Counted from the stretch's first letter, positions 39,607-48,553 are shown. The stretch is 64,000 nt of DNA from an uncultured Clostridia bacterium (GCA_947086925.1 CAMUAL010000001.1:1-64000), one strand, 5' to 3'. Notes: generated by a model from the letters alone, not told the origin. Numbers and translations are program-made.

Positions 39607-42255
39607 ATGTTCTCGTTTTTTACTTGTGACGAAGAAAAGAAATCCAAAACCGACGCTCTTAAAAGATGGGGCGTCTTTTTGGGGATTGCGATATTCGCGC
39701 TGTTTTTGTATGTTTTGCCGTTTATGATACGAGGCAATTATCTTGCTTGGGGCGGCACGGGTGCATATTCGGACGGAATAGCTCAACACGCCACGTTTTT
39801 GGAATATATGTTCAAACACGGTTTATTTTCGGGCTTGGGCGAGTACGATTATAACATAGGCTTGGGGGCGGACTATGCGGTAGCGTTTGCGTATTATACC
39901 ATGTTCGACCCCGTAAACTTTTTGCTGTACATATTGCCGAGAAGTAACTTTTTACTGTCGTATTCCGTTCTTGCGTGCATAAGATTTTTAATATGCGCGA
40001 TTTGCATGTATGTGTATTTACGCAGTCATAAGGTGCGTCAGACGCTTTCGGTGGTATTTTCGGTGGCTTACATGCTGTCGGGTTATATAATGTTCACGTT
40101 CACCCGTCATCCGTGCCTAACCGCGGGGGCAATGTATTTGCCGCTTATAACGCTAGGACTCGAAAAGGCGATAGATAAAAACAATCCGTTTATCTTAATA
40201 GCGTTTACGTTTTTGACTACGATAAGCTCGTTTTACATGGCATACATGGTAACGATTTATGCGGTTCTGTATGCAGTATTATATTACGTCAATAAAGTCC
40301 ATGCGCAAGGTGAAAAGATAAAGGCAAGAAAATTCGCGGCGGTATTTTTCCGCACGGCGGGATATTATTTAATAGGATTATTGATTGCGTCGTTTATGCT
40401 GTTTCCCGTGGCATACGGGTACATTACAGGTGCAAGAGGCGACAGTAAAGGTCTTGCAATATTCTCTCCGTTTGATTTACTGAGTATATTCGTAAGTTTT
40501 TTTGCACCGTATGCGGGCAAATGTTATACCGCCGTTATGTTAAATATAGTTGCGGTGCTGCTCGGATTCGCCGCGTTTGCGGCATGTCCGCGCGCGGTAA
40601 TGAGCAAGATGACGGTTATTTTAACTGTTTGTCTGTTTATTCCCGTTGCGGGATACGTAATGAATATATTCAATTATGCAAACAACCGCTACACGTATAT
40701 GTTTTCGTTTTGTGCTTACGCGCTTATTGCGCAGTTTCTCAACGGTTTAAACAGCGGCGAGATTAAGAAAAAGGAGCGTAGCATTATAATAAAAGGAGCG
40801 GTTACGGTGTGCGTAATCGCTGTGAATTTGGTTGTATGGTGGCTGATTTATTCTATTGTGGTTAAAGCTCACGCGGTTTTCGGTGCGCTTATTGCAACTG
40901 CGGCGGTGGCTGTTACCGCATCTTCGGCATTTGCGCTGTACGGATTTTACAAAACCGATATTTCCGGCGACGTCATATTCAAAAAGATAGGGTATGGCGC
41001 TTTGATTTGGGCGTTCGTAGGATTCGTTTTGGTGCAGGCGGTGATATTCGGCGCCGTTTATTCTTCGCAATTCAACGATAACGGCAAACGGTACAGTGCG
41101 TATGTAAGCGCGCCGGAAACTTATGCGGCGACGACGAAAACGGATGATTTCGTTCGTTTGGATACCTATGCCGACGCTTGCAACCGACCGCTTAACAACG
41201 GCTATAAAGGTACGGTTATTTATAACAGTATGTACGGCGAGTCCGTTTCGGAATTTTTATCGGCAAATATGCTCTACACGTTTTCGCCCACGCTCGGCAT
41301 GTCGGGTCTTAACGGGCGCACGGCGTTGCAGGCTTTGCTTTGCACTAAGTATTATTATGCTACTAAAACGGTCGTTACTCCGACGGGATTTAACGAATCG
41401 GAAGATATAAGCGGATTGTATATAGCCGACGATTACGTGCGTTTCGGCACGGTATTTGAAAATACTGTCAGCGAGGAATTTTTATATTCCATACCCGAGA
41501 TTGAACGTCAGTATCTGATGCTTAGCGGCGTGGTTATCGAAAACGGCAAAATAACGGAATATACTCCGCTTGTTGCCAAAAAGGAATCTACGGAAAAAGC
41601 GTTTACTTTGTATCCCGAAAACACAAAGAATATTAACATAGACGGTGCGCTCGGAGCTGATATTTATTTAAAAATTCGATTGGCGGAATTGCCGACAAAG
41701 AAAACCGTAGTTACGGTGAGTTGCGGCGAGGAGTCGTTCGAAATCGAGGTCGCGCCCAAAGGGCATCAGATGTATACGGGGCAAACCGAGTGGCTTATGA
41801 AGCTCGACGGACGTTCGGACAATGTGAGTATAAGCATAAAGAACGGCATGGAACTGAAATTCGAAGAAACGGAATTTTACGAGGTAAGCGAAGCCGCAAT
41901 AATGCAACTGATACGCGCGGCGTCGGCGCGGGCGCATTTAACCGATACCGAATTTAATTCTCGCGGATTCGTCGGTAAAATAAATTCAAGCGGCGGCACA
42001 ATGCTTATTCAGTTGCCGTACTCCAAAGGTTGGAAAGCCGAGGTTGACGGAGAGCGTGCGGAAGTGAAAAAAGCCGATTGTGGGCTTATGGCAATAGAGG
42101 TATCGGGCGGCGAACACGATGTGAAATTCACGTACCGCACGCCGTGGCTCAATGCCGGAATAGCCGTAACCGCGGTTGCCGCGGCCGTATGCGCAGGCTT
42201 AATCGTTGCGACGACGGTAATAAAGCTTAGGCGGCGCGAGCGTAAGAACGGTTAA
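39607..42255 (+). CDS. yfhO: YfhO family membrane protein
   Basis: 882 residues, a GT-C type glycosyltransferase fold with about 12 membrane helices in the first 480 residues, then an outside domain, and a last helix at about 850-872. The N-terminal 'YLAWGGTGAYSDGIAQHATFLEYMF' loop with its acidic residue and 'YNIGLGADY' are YfhO signatures. In Bacillus and Listeria relatives, YfhO-type proteins add sugars to lipoteichoic or wall teichoic acid using polyprenyl-phosphate sugars, which the GT2 protein upstream could supply and the GtrA domain flip. GGGAAG precedes the ATG; 121 bp of repeats separate it from the upstream gene. Confidence 0.9.
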   Translation: MFSFFTCDEEKKSKTDALKRWGVFLGIAIFALFLYVLPFMIRGNYLAWGGTGAYSDGIAQHATFLEYMFKHGLFSGLGEYDYNIGLGADYAVAFAYYTMFDPVNFLLYILPRSNFLLSYSVLACIRFLICAICMYVYLRSHKVRQTLSVVFSVAYMLSGYIMFTFTRHPCLTAGAMYLPLITLGLEKAIDKNNPFILIAFTFLTTISSFYMAYMVTIYAVLYAVLYYVNKVHAQGEKIKARKFAAVFFRTAGYYLIGLLIASFMLFPVAYGYITGARGDSKGLAIFSPFDLLSIFVSFFAPYAGKCYTAVMLNIVAVLLGFAAFAACPRAVMSKMTVILTVCLFIPVAGYVMNIFNYANNRYTYMFSFCAYALIAQFLNGLNSGEIKKKERSIIIKGAVTVCVIAVNLVVWWLIYSIVVKAHAVFGALIATAAVAVTASSAFALYGFYKTDISGDVIFKKIGYGALIWAFVGFVLVQAVIFGAVYSSQFNDNGKRYSAYVSAPETYAATTKTDDFVRLDTYADACNRPLNNGYKGTVIYNSMYGESVSEFLSANMLYTFSPTLGMSGLNGRTALQALLCTKYYYATKTVVTPTGFNESEDISGLYIADDYVRFGTVFENTVSEEFLYSIPEIERQYLMLSGVVIENGKITEYTPLVAKKESTEKAFTLYPENTKNINIDGALGADIYLKIRLAELPTKKTVVTVSCGEESFEIEVAPKGHQMYTGQTEWLMKLDGRSDNVSISIKNGMELKFEETEFYEVSEAAIMQLIRAASARAHLTDTEFNSRGFVGKINSSGGTMLIQLPYSKGWKAEVDGERAEVKKADCGLMAIEVSGGEHDVKFTYRTPWLNAGIAVTAVAAAVCAGLIVATTVIKLRRRERKNG

Positions 42256-42282
42256 TTTTATCGTTTTACCGCAGTAAAATAA

Positions 42283-42311
42283 TTGAAGAATCAATGAGGA
42301 TATGGTATAAT
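42283..42311 (+). promoter_or_regulatory. Promoter of the GT2 gene
   Basis: TTGAAG (42283-42288), 17 bp, TATAAT (42306-42311) preceded by TGG (extended -10). Confidence 0.65.
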
Positions 42312-42344
42312 TGTCGGGTAAAGCATAAGAAAAGGCAATTATAA

Positions 42345-43637
42345 ATGGGTTCGATAGAGGTTCTCAAAATTATAATATCGGTTTTGGCGGGTATAGGCAC
42401 GGCGCTTACCGTAATGAAAGCGTACCGTTATTTATACTTGCTCGGCTGGTTTCATAAAACAAAGTTTAAGGCTACCGAAAACAAACACAAGTACGGAATA
42501 TGTATAGCGGCGCGCAACGAAGAAAAAGTAATCCGTAACCTTTTGGAAAGTATAGACGCGCAAGATTACGATTTGAGTCTGTTGACGGTTTTTGTCGTGG
42601 CGGATAACTGTACCGACGGCACGGCGGACGAAGTGCGTCGGTTTATGCAGACAAGCAATGTGAAAATAGTTTTATATGAACACAACAATCCCGACGAGCG
42701 CACAAAAGGCTATGCGCTACGGTATTTGTTCGATTGCATAAAAGCCGACGGCGGAACCGATTTATACGACGGTTATTTTATTTTCGACGCCGATAACGTA
42801 TTGGCAAAAGACTATGTGTCGCGCATGAACGAAGCATTCGATGCCGGTTACGATGCAGTTACTTCTTTCCGAAACTCCAAAAATACGGGGCAAAATTGGA
42901 TTTCTTTTTCCTATGCGATACATTGGCTCGGCACGTGTTTAAACGAGCATCGCGGAAAAAATATGTTGCATTTGTCGTGTCGTTTGCAAGGAACGGGCTT
43001 GCTGTTTCACAATAAATATGTGAGCAACGGTTGGAATTACGTGACGTTCACCGAAGACCGCGATTTTTGCTCGGATATCGTTGTCAAAGGCGGCAGGGTG
43101 GTGTATTGCGAAGATGCGAAGTTTTACGATGAACAGCCGTATAAACTGAAAGTCGCACTGCGACAACGCGTGCGGTGGGCAAAAGGACACTTGCAGTCGT
43201 CGGTTACAAACGGACCGAAACTCATTAAAAACACATTTAAGTTCAATAGAAACAGCTTGCGTTCTTACGATATTTTTTGGTTGAATTTCCCCGCGCCCAT
43301 AGAGAGCATTATCCGAAAGCTAATCTCGTGGGCGTTGCAAATCTGCGTCGGCATATTGGTAGGTACGTGGTGCGGCGTTATAATAGGAATATTGACGGGA
43401 ATAGGTTGGGGATACCTTAAACATTGGATTCAGTACATGGCAACCGCCGTTTTCGTATATGTGTACTATCATAAGCACATACAAAAGATTCCGTTTTTCA
43501 AATTGTGCTTTTATGTTCTTATGAACCCTTTCTTTACCAAAATAGGCACATGGTCGAATTACGTAGCTCTTTTTAAAAAAGTGGAATGGAAAGAAATACC
43601 GCACGATTACACCGTAGACTTAAACAAATTACCGTAA
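42345..43637 (+). CDS. Membrane glycosyltransferase family 2
   Basis: 430 residues. A membrane helix (about 5-25) precedes a BcsA-like GT2 domain: 'YGICIAARNEEKVIRNLLES', the aspartate motif in FVVADNCTDGTAD, FDADN (the metal-binding DxD), TEDRDF, and RQRVRWAKG (the QxxRW-type motif of processive polysaccharide synthases). Three hydrophobic segments (about 322-345, 350-372 and 378-398) follow. It could polymerise or add a surface sugar; the substrate is unknown. It has its own promoter, unlike the two glycosylation genes before it. It lies immediately upstream of the S10 operon promoter, and no terminator separates them. Confidence 0.9.
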   Translation: MGSIEVLKIIISVLAGIGTALTVMKAYRYLYLLGWFHKTKFKATENKHKYGICIAARNEEKVIRNLLESIDAQDYDLSLLTVFVVADNCTDGTADEVRRFMQTSNVKIVLYEHNNPDERTKGYALRYLFDCIKADGGTDLYDGYFIFDADNVLAKDYVSRMNEAFDAGYDAVTSFRNSKNTGQNWISFSYAIHWLGTCLNEHRGKNMLHLSCRLQGTGLLFHNKYVSNGWNYVTFTEDRDFCSDIVVKGGRVVYCEDAKFYDEQPYKLKVALRQRVRWAKGHLQSSVTNGPKLIKNTFKFNRNSLRSYDIFWLNFPAPIESIIRKLISWALQICVGILVGTWCGVIIGILTGIGWGYLKHWIQYMATAVFVYVYYHKHIQKIPFFKLCFYVLMNPFFTKIGTWSNYVALFKKVEWKEIPHDYTVDLNKLP

Positions 43638-43664
43638 AAAGATTAAAAATTATGTAAAAATTGT

Positions 43665-43694
43665 TTGACACAGTTGTAATTACTGTGATACAAT
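43665..43694 (+). promoter_or_regulatory. Promoter of the S10 operon
   Basis: TTGACA (43665-43670), 18 bp, TACAAT (43689-43694) preceded by TGA (extended -10). The predicted start is about 43701. Confidence 0.75.
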
Positions 43695-43699
43695 GATAA

Positions 43700-43726
43700 G
43701 GCTGTGCGTCTGCGCAGCCCTTTTTT
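43700..43726 (+). terminator. Terminator-like hairpin at the start of the S10 transcript
   Basis: GGCTGTGC (43700-43707) pairs with GCGCAGCC (43712-43719) around a 4-nt loop, followed by C and T6. It coincides with the first transcribed bases, so it would release an RNA of about 26 nt unless bypassed. Confidence 0.6.
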
Positions 43727-44013
43727 GACGAGAGATTAGGTGTGAAACCGAAGGTTACCTGCATAAAATTAGCGAGGTGCGGGAGAACTTCGGCGGACCG
43801 AGTGCGGCGAGGCATGCCGTGCGGCGAAGTGAGCGTCGAAAAAGAAAAACGCAAAAGGCTTGTGGGCGAACCGTCGGTTATAATCCGAAAGGCGCAAATA
43901 CTGCTTGAAACATTACGGCGGGTAAAACCGCTTATCGTTTTCGCAAAAAGTAGACCCGCCCGACTGCGTTGTAATTAGCTTCGCAAATGCTAAACGGAGG
44001 TAAAACAAAAATA
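43727..44013 (+). promoter_or_regulatory. Long structured leader of the S10 operon
   Basis: 287 nt between the promoter-proximal hairpin and rpsJ. Stems seen: ACTTCG/CGAAGT (43787-43792 with 43825-43830) enclosing a CGGC/GCCG core, and GGCGGGT/ACCCGCC (43917-43923 with 43954-43960). A 78-codon GTG frame (43742-43978) covers it, but its composition (Arg with CGG/CGA codons) is unlike the neighbours. L4 represses the S10 operon through such leaders in several bacteria; whether this one does is unknown. Confidence 0.5.
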
Positions 44014-44322
44014 ATGGCTAGTCAGAAAATCAGAATCAAGTTAAAGGCATACGACCATGACCTGATTGACCAATCGGCGGCAAGAATCGTCGAAACGGCA
44101 AAGAAAACCGGCACGAAAGTATCCGGTCCCATACCTTTGCCTACGGACAAGGAAGTGGTTACGATATTGCGCGCGGTGCATAAGTATAAGGATAGCAGAG
44201 AGCAATTCGAACTTCGCACCCACAAGCGTTTAATAGACATTTACAGCCCCTCGGCGAAAACGGTTGATTCACTTATGAAACTCGACCTTCCCGCGGGCGT
44301 AGATATTCAAATCAAGCTGTAA
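44014..44322 (+). CDS. rpsJ: Ribosomal protein S10
   Basis: 102 residues. S10 sits in the 30S head and, as NusE, binds NusB and the NusG KOW domain. 'KIRIKLKAYDHDLIDQSAARIVETAKKTGTKVSGPIPLPT' is the standard sequence. The ATG at 44014 is chosen since GGAGG lies before it; the upstream in-frame ATG at 43987 lacks a site. First gene of the S10-spc-alpha cluster, preceded by a long leader rather than by fusA-tuf. Confidence 0.98.
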   Translation: MASQKIRIKLKAYDHDLIDQSAARIVETAKKTGTKVSGPIPLPTDKEVVTILRAVHKYKDSREQFELRTHKRLIDIYSPSAKTVDSLMKLDLPAGVDIQIKL

Positions 44323-44343
44323 GAGGAGCGAGGAGGAACGACA

Positions 44344-44976
44344 ATGGAAAAAGCAATATTAGGCAGAAAACTCGGCATGACCTCAATCTTCGACGAAACC
44401 GGACTCAGCATACCCGTAACCGTAGTAGAGGCAGGCCCCATGAAAGTGGTACGCAAAAAGACCCCCGAGCGCGACGGATACAGCGCGGTGCTCGTATCGT
44501 TTGAGGAAGCTCCCAAAAATCAGAACAAAGCCGAAGCCGGCGTTTACAAAAAGGCGGGCTTAGAGGCCGGTAAAATCCTGCGCGAGTTCAAATTCTCTCA
44601 GCCCGACAAATTCGAAATCGGCAGTGAAATTAAGTGCGACATCTTTGCGGGCGGCGATATGGTAGACGTATCTGCGGTAAGCAAGGGTCACGGCTTTTCG
44701 GGCGTTATCAAGCGTTGGAATCAGCGCAGACTTAAAATGACGCACGGTACCGGACCGGTTCACCGCAGCGTGGGCTCAACGGGTGCAAACAGCACGCCCA
44801 GCAAGGTTATAAAGGGCTTGCACATGCCCGGTCATTTCGGTCACGACAACGTAACGATTCAGAACCTTAAAATAGTAAAGGTGGATGCGGCTCGCGGAGT
44901 TCTTTTGATTCGCGGCGCAATCCCCGGCCCTAAGGGCGGTCTTGTAACGGTAAAAGAAACCGTGAAGTCGAAGTAA
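44344..44976 (+). CDS. rplC: Ribosomal protein L3
   Basis: 210 residues. L3 binds the 3' end region of 23S rRNA, starts 50S assembly and extends a loop to the peptidyl-transferase centre. The N-terminus 'ILGRKLGMTSIFDETG' and the loop 'TGPVHRSVGSTGANSTPSKVIKG...MPGHFGHDNVT' are conserved; mutations of this loop give tiamulin and linezolid resistance elsewhere. GAGGAGG precedes the ATG, 21 bp after rpsJ. Confidence 0.98.
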   Translation: MEKAILGRKLGMTSIFDETGLSIPVTVVEAGPMKVVRKKTPERDGYSAVLVSFEEAPKNQNKAEAGVYKKAGLEAGKILREFKFSQPDKFEIGSEIKCDIFAGGDMVDVSAVSKGHGFSGVIKRWNQRRLKMTHGTGPVHRSVGSTGANSTPSKVIKGLHMPGHFGHDNVTIQNLKIVKVDAARGVLLIRGAIPGPKGGLVTVKETVKSK

Positions 44977-44991
44977 GGCGGAGGAAGAAAT

Positions 44992-45615
44992 ATGCCAAGC
45001 GTAAAAGTATATAATCAAACCGGCAAAGAAGCGGGAAGCATCGAGCTTGACGACAGCGTCTTCGCCGTAGAGTATAACGAAGCACTCATTCATCAGGCGG
45101 TTGTGGCTCAGCGCAACAACGCCCGTCAGGGAACAAAATGCACCCTTACCCGCACCGAGGTGCGCGGCGGCGGTATTAAACCGTGGCGTCAAAAAGGTAC
45201 GGGCAGAGCGCGTCAAGGCTCTATCCGTTCGCCTCAGTGGACGGGCGGCGGCGTAGTGTTTGCACCCAAGCCCCGCGATTTCTCGCAAAAGGTAAACAAG
45301 CAGGCTAAGCGCGGCGCGCTTTGCTCGGCACTCAGCGAAAAACTCCGCGAAGGTGCTCTCACCGTTGTAAACGAAATCAAAATCGAGCCCAAAACCAAAG
45401 AAATGGTTAAAGTGCTTTCGGCGCTCAAAATGGACAAGCGCGTGCTTGTTGTGGTTACCGACGCCGACGACGCGGTTGTGCGCGCGGCGGGAAACATTCA
45501 GGGCGTAAGCACAATCAACTCTAAGCAAATAAACGTATACGACCTTGTTGCAAACGCAAAATGCGTTATGACGCAAGAGGCGGTTAAAAAAATCGAGGAG
45601 GCATACAAGGCATGA
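44992..45615 (+). CDS. rplD: Ribosomal protein L4
   Basis: 207 residues. L4 lines the exit tunnel with L22, contacts macrolides and represses the S10 operon in several bacteria. The tunnel loop has 'TRTEVRGGGIKPWRQKGTGRARQGSIRSPQW', as in susceptible species. GGAGGAAG precedes the ATG. The stop overlaps the rplW start by 4 bp. A feedback target would be the leader at 43727-44013. Confidence 0.98.
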   Translation: MPSVKVYNQTGKEAGSIELDDSVFAVEYNEALIHQAVVAQRNNARQGTKCTLTRTEVRGGGIKPWRQKGTGRARQGSIRSPQWTGGGVVFAPKPRDFSQKVNKQAKRGALCSALSEKLREGALTVVNEIKIEPKTKEMVKVLSALKMDKRVLVVVTDADDAVVRAAGNIQGVSTINSKQINVYDLVANAKCVMTQEAVKKIEEAYKA

Positions 45616-45902
45616 ACGCTTACGACGTTATAATAAAGCCTGTTCGCAGCGAAAAAGCATACGACGGCATAGTAAACAAAAAGTATGTCTTTGTAGTAGA
45701 CCGCAGAGCGGACAAAACGCAAATTAAAGCGGCGGTTGAAGAAATCTTCAAAGTACAGGTTGCAAAAGTAAACACGGTCAACGTGCGCGGCAAATATAAG
45801 CGTCAGGGACGCTCCGAGGGTTACACTTCGAAGTTCAAAAAGGCTTACGTTCAGCTCACCGCGCAAAGCAAGTCTATCGAGTTCTTCGATAGCTTAACCT
45901 AA
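45612..45902 (+). CDS. rplW: Ribosomal protein L23
   Basis: 96 residues. L23 lies at the tunnel exit and docks trigger factor and the signal recognition particle. 'DVIIKPVRSEKAYDG' opens the fold and 'RGKYKRQGR..GYTSKFKKAYVQL' is the rRNA-binding loop. It begins inside the rplD stop (ATGA), so is translationally coupled. Confidence 0.97.
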   Translation: MNAYDVIIKPVRSEKAYDGIVNKKYVFVVDRRADKTQIKAAVEEIFKVQVAKVNTVNVRGKYKRQGRSEGYTSKFKKAYVQLTAQSKSIEFFDSLT

Positions 45903-45917
45903 TGAGGGAGGCATCAA

Positions 45918-46745
45918 ATGGCAATTAAAAGATATAAACCCATGACCGCCGGTACTCGCTTCAAGACGGTTTCGAGCTTTGACGAGATTACGACGTCTAC
46001 GCCCGAAAAATCCCTTTTGGACGTTTCGTACCGCACCGGCGGCAGAAACAATACAGGCAGAATAACCGTTCGTCACATAGGCGGCGGCAATCGCATTAAG
46101 TACCGCATAATCGACTTCAAGCGCAATAAGGACGACATCCCCGCGCGCGTAGCCGAAATCGAGTACGACCCCAACCGCACGGCTTACATCGCGCTTCTCA
46201 ATTACGCCGACGGCGAAAAGAGATACATTCTCGCGCCCCTCGGATTAAAGAAAGGCGACACCGTAATAAGCGGAGAAAACGCCGATATTAAGGCGGGCAA
46301 CGCGCTCCCTCTTGCCAATATCCCCGTAGGCACAATGGTGCACAACATCGAGATGCAACCGGGCAGAGGCGGTCAAATGGCAAAGGCCGCTGGCAGTGCG
46401 GCTCAGCTTATGGCAAAAGAAGGCAATTACGCAACGCTCCGTCTTCCGAGCGGCGAAATGCGTATGATTCCGTTAAAGTGCAAAGCTACAATCGGTCAGG
46501 TCGGAAATCTCGACCACGAGCTCGTATCACTCGGCAAAGCCGGCAGAAAACGTCACATGGGCGTTAAACCCACCGTTCGCGGCGTGGTAATGAACCCTTG
46601 CGACCACCCTCACGGCGGCGGCGAAGGCAAGTCTCCGATAGGTCGTCCCGGTCCCGTATCTCCTTGGGGTCAGCCGGCACTCGGTTACAAGACTCGCAAG
46701 AAGCATAAAAACAGTGACCGCTTTATCGTAAAGCGTATTAACTGA
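45918..46745 (+). CDS. rplB: Ribosomal protein L2
   Basis: 275 residues. One of the oldest ribosomal proteins, close to the peptidyl-transferase centre and bridge B7b. The OB and SH3-like domains are followed by the tail with 'NPCDHPHGGGEGKSPIGRPGP', including the histidine important for peptidyl transfer. Slightly unusual Cys in NPCDHP is common in bacteria lacking 'NPVDHP'. GAGGGAGG precedes the ATG. Confidence 0.98.
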   Translation: MAIKRYKPMTAGTRFKTVSSFDEITTSTPEKSLLDVSYRTGGRNNTGRITVRHIGGGNRIKYRIIDFKRNKDDIPARVAEIEYDPNRTAYIALLNYADGEKRYILAPLGLKKGDTVISGENADIKAGNALPLANIPVGTMVHNIEMQPGRGGQMAKAAGSAAQLMAKEGNYATLRLPSGEMRMIPLKCKATIGQVGNLDHELVSLGKAGRKRHMGVKPTVRGVVMNPCDHPHGGGEGKSPIGRPGPVSPWGQPALGYKTRKKHKNSDRFIVKRIN

Positions 46746-46760
46746 GAGGTGTAATTAGAA

Positions 46761-47039
46761 ATGAGTAGAAGTGTAAAAAAAGGCCCTTACGTTGAAGAAA
46801 GGCTTTATAACAGAGTAAAAGCGCAGGCGGAAAGTTCCGATAAAAAAGTTATCAAAACTTGGTCGCGCTCGTCAACGATATTCCCCGAGTTCGTAGGTTG
46901 CACGATAGCCGTGCACGACGGACGCAAACACGTTCCCGTTTATTGCACCGAAGAAATGGTAGGTCATAAGCTCGGCGAATTTGCGCCCACCCGTACTTTC
47001 CGCGGCCATGCCGGCGAAAAGACGACAAAGGGTAAATAA
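46761..47039 (+). CDS. rpsS: Ribosomal protein S19
   Basis: 92 residues. S19 forms a head complex with S13 near the A-site tRNA. 'SRSVKKGPYVEERL', 'KTWSRSSTIFPEFVG' and 'EFAPTRTFRGHAG' are conserved. GAGAGGTG precedes the ATG. The spacing from rplB is 15 bp and to rplV is 13 bp. Confidence 0.98.
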   Translation: MSRSVKKGPYVEERLYNRVKAQAESSDKKVIKTWSRSSTIFPEFVGCTIAVHDGRKHVPVYCTEEMVGHKLGEFAPTRTFRGHAGEKTTKGK

Positions 47040-47052
47040 GGAGTAGCTTAAA

Positions 47053-47448
47053 ATGGCAAAGAGAATGAAAGAAAAAACGCTTGCGCGTAAAGAAAACAAA
47101 GATACGCGCCCCAGCGCAACCGCTAAATATATACGCATCTCGCCCACAAAAGTTCGCGTGGTACTCGATACCGTTCGCGGCAAGTCGGTAAACGATGCGC
47201 TTGCGTCGCTTATGGCAACTCCCAAGGTTGCAAGCGAGCCTATCCGAAAAGTGATAGAGTCGGCAACCGCAAACGCCGAGCACAATCAGGGGCTCAGCCG
47301 CGCGGACTTGTACGTAGCCGAAATATTTGCCGACGGCGGACCTATTTTAAAGCGTATCAATCCCGTAAGTAAGGGCAGAGCGCACCGCATCAACAAAAGA
47401 ACCAGTCATATCACGGTTATACTCGACACCGTGAAGGAGGTCAAGTAA
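47053..47448 (+). CDS. rplV: Ribosomal protein L22
   Basis: 131 residues. L22 extends a long beta hairpin into the exit tunnel; macrolide-resistance changes map there. Here the core begins at about residue 24 (AKYIRISPTKVRVVLDTVRG), so there is an N-terminal extension of about 20 basic residues compared with the usual 110-residue protein. 'KRINPVSKGRAHRINKRTSHIT' forms the hairpin tip. AAGGAG precedes the ATG. Confidence 0.97.
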   Translation: MAKRMKEKTLARKENKDTRPSATAKYIRISPTKVRVVLDTVRGKSVNDALASLMATPKVASEPIRKVIESATANAEHNQGLSRADLYVAEIFADGGPILKRINPVSKGRAHRINKRTSHITVILDTVKEVK

Positions 47449-47450
47449 GT

Positions 47451-48113
47451 ATGGGTCAAAAAGTTAATCCTCACGGACTGAGAGTAGGCGTTATCGACAG
47501 TTGGAATGCTAATTGGTACGCCGGTAAAAAGGATTTCTCGGCTAATCTTTACGAAGACCACAAAATCCGCGAATTTATTAAAAAGAAGTATTACACATTC
47601 GGCGTGAGCAAAGTGGTTATCGAGCGCGCACAGGGCAATGTAAGCATAAACATTTATACTTCCAAGCCCGGCATGATTATCGGTCTTAAAGGCGCGGGAA
47701 TCGAAGAACTCAAAAAAGCTCTTGCAAAGGTTGTTCCGGGTAAGCAGTTCCATATCAACATTATGGAAGTTAAGCGTCCCGATATGGACGCGGTGCTTGT
47801 TGCCGAGGGAATCGCCGCTCAGCTCGAAAAGCGCAGTTCGTTCAGAAGAACAATGAAACAGGCTATGGGCAGAGTAATGCGCAGCGGAGCAAAGGGTGTA
47901 AAGATTAAAGTTTCGGGTCGACTCGACGGCGCCGAAATAGCACGCAGCGAAGCGTATCACGAGGGAAGTATCCCCCTGCAAACGCTTAGAGCCGATATAG
48001 ATTACGGCACGGCTACCGCACGCACTACCTTCGGTGCCATAGGCATTAAGGTTTGGGTGTACAAGGGTGAAATCTTACCCAAAGCCAAAGAGCCGCAAGG
48101 AGGTCAGGAATAA
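47451..48113 (+). CDS. rpsC: Ribosomal protein S3
   Basis: 220 residues. S3 guards the mRNA entry channel and helps unwind mRNA. It starts GQKVNPHGLRVG, the standard opening, has a KH domain with 'PGMIIGLKGAGIEELKKAL' (GxxG loop variant GLKG), and the C-terminal 'KVSGRLDGAEIARSE' domain. It starts two bases after rplV and overlaps rplP by 1 nt. Confidence 0.98.
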   Translation: MGQKVNPHGLRVGVIDSWNANWYAGKKDFSANLYEDHKIREFIKKKYYTFGVSKVVIERAQGNVSINIYTSKPGMIIGLKGAGIEELKKALAKVVPGKQFHINIMEVKRPDMDAVLVAEGIAAQLEKRSSFRRTMKQAMGRVMRSGAKGVKIKVSGRLDGAEIARSEAYHEGSIPLQTLRADIDYGTATARTTFGAIGIKVWVYKGEILPKAKEPQGGQE

Positions 48114-48553
48114 TGTTACTTCCCAAAAGAGTAAAACGCCGCAAACAACAGCGCGGCAGAATGAAAGGCAGCGCGCACAAGGGTAACGTAATCGCTTACG
48201 GCGAATACGGACTCGTTGCGCTCGACCCCGCATGGATAACGTCAAATCAGATAGAGGCAGCCCGTATCGCAATGACCCGTTACATCAAGCGCGGCGGTCA
48301 GGTATGGATTGATATATTCCCTCATAAGCCTATCACCAAAAAACCCGCCGAAACCCGCATGGGTAGCGGTAAAGGTTCGCCCGAATATTGGGCGGCGGTG
48401 GTTAAGCCGGGCAGAGTTATGTTCGAAATGGCGGGAGTAAGCGAGGAGATTGCCCGCGAGGCACTCCGTCTTGCATCTCACAAGCTTCCCGTTCGTTGCA
48501 AAATATGCAAGCGTGACGAGCTTGTGTCCGCCGACGAGGAGGAGAAAGCGTAA
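48113..48553 (+). CDS. rplP: Ribosomal protein L16
   Basis: 146 residues. L16 helps place A-site tRNA and is among the last proteins assembled. 'MLLPKRVKRRKQQRGRMKG' opens the protein and 'RMGSGKGSPEYWAAVVKPGR' is the tip reaching the peptidyl-transferase centre. Its ATG shares one base with the rpsC stop (TAATG), and its own stop shares one with rpmC. Confidence 0.98.
   Translation: MLLPKRVKRRKQQRGRMKGSAHKGNVIAYGEYGLVALDPAWITSNQIEAARIAMTRYIKRGGQVWIDIFPHKPITKKPAETRMGSGKGSPEYWAAVVKPGRVMFEMAGVSEEIAREALRLASHKLPVRCKICKRDELVSADEEEKA

Noticed and set aside
43742..43978. A 78-codon Arg-rich frame in the S10 leader
   Set aside because: GTG start with only a weak site, codon use unlike neighbours, and the DNA forms stems; treated as leader RNA or repeat.
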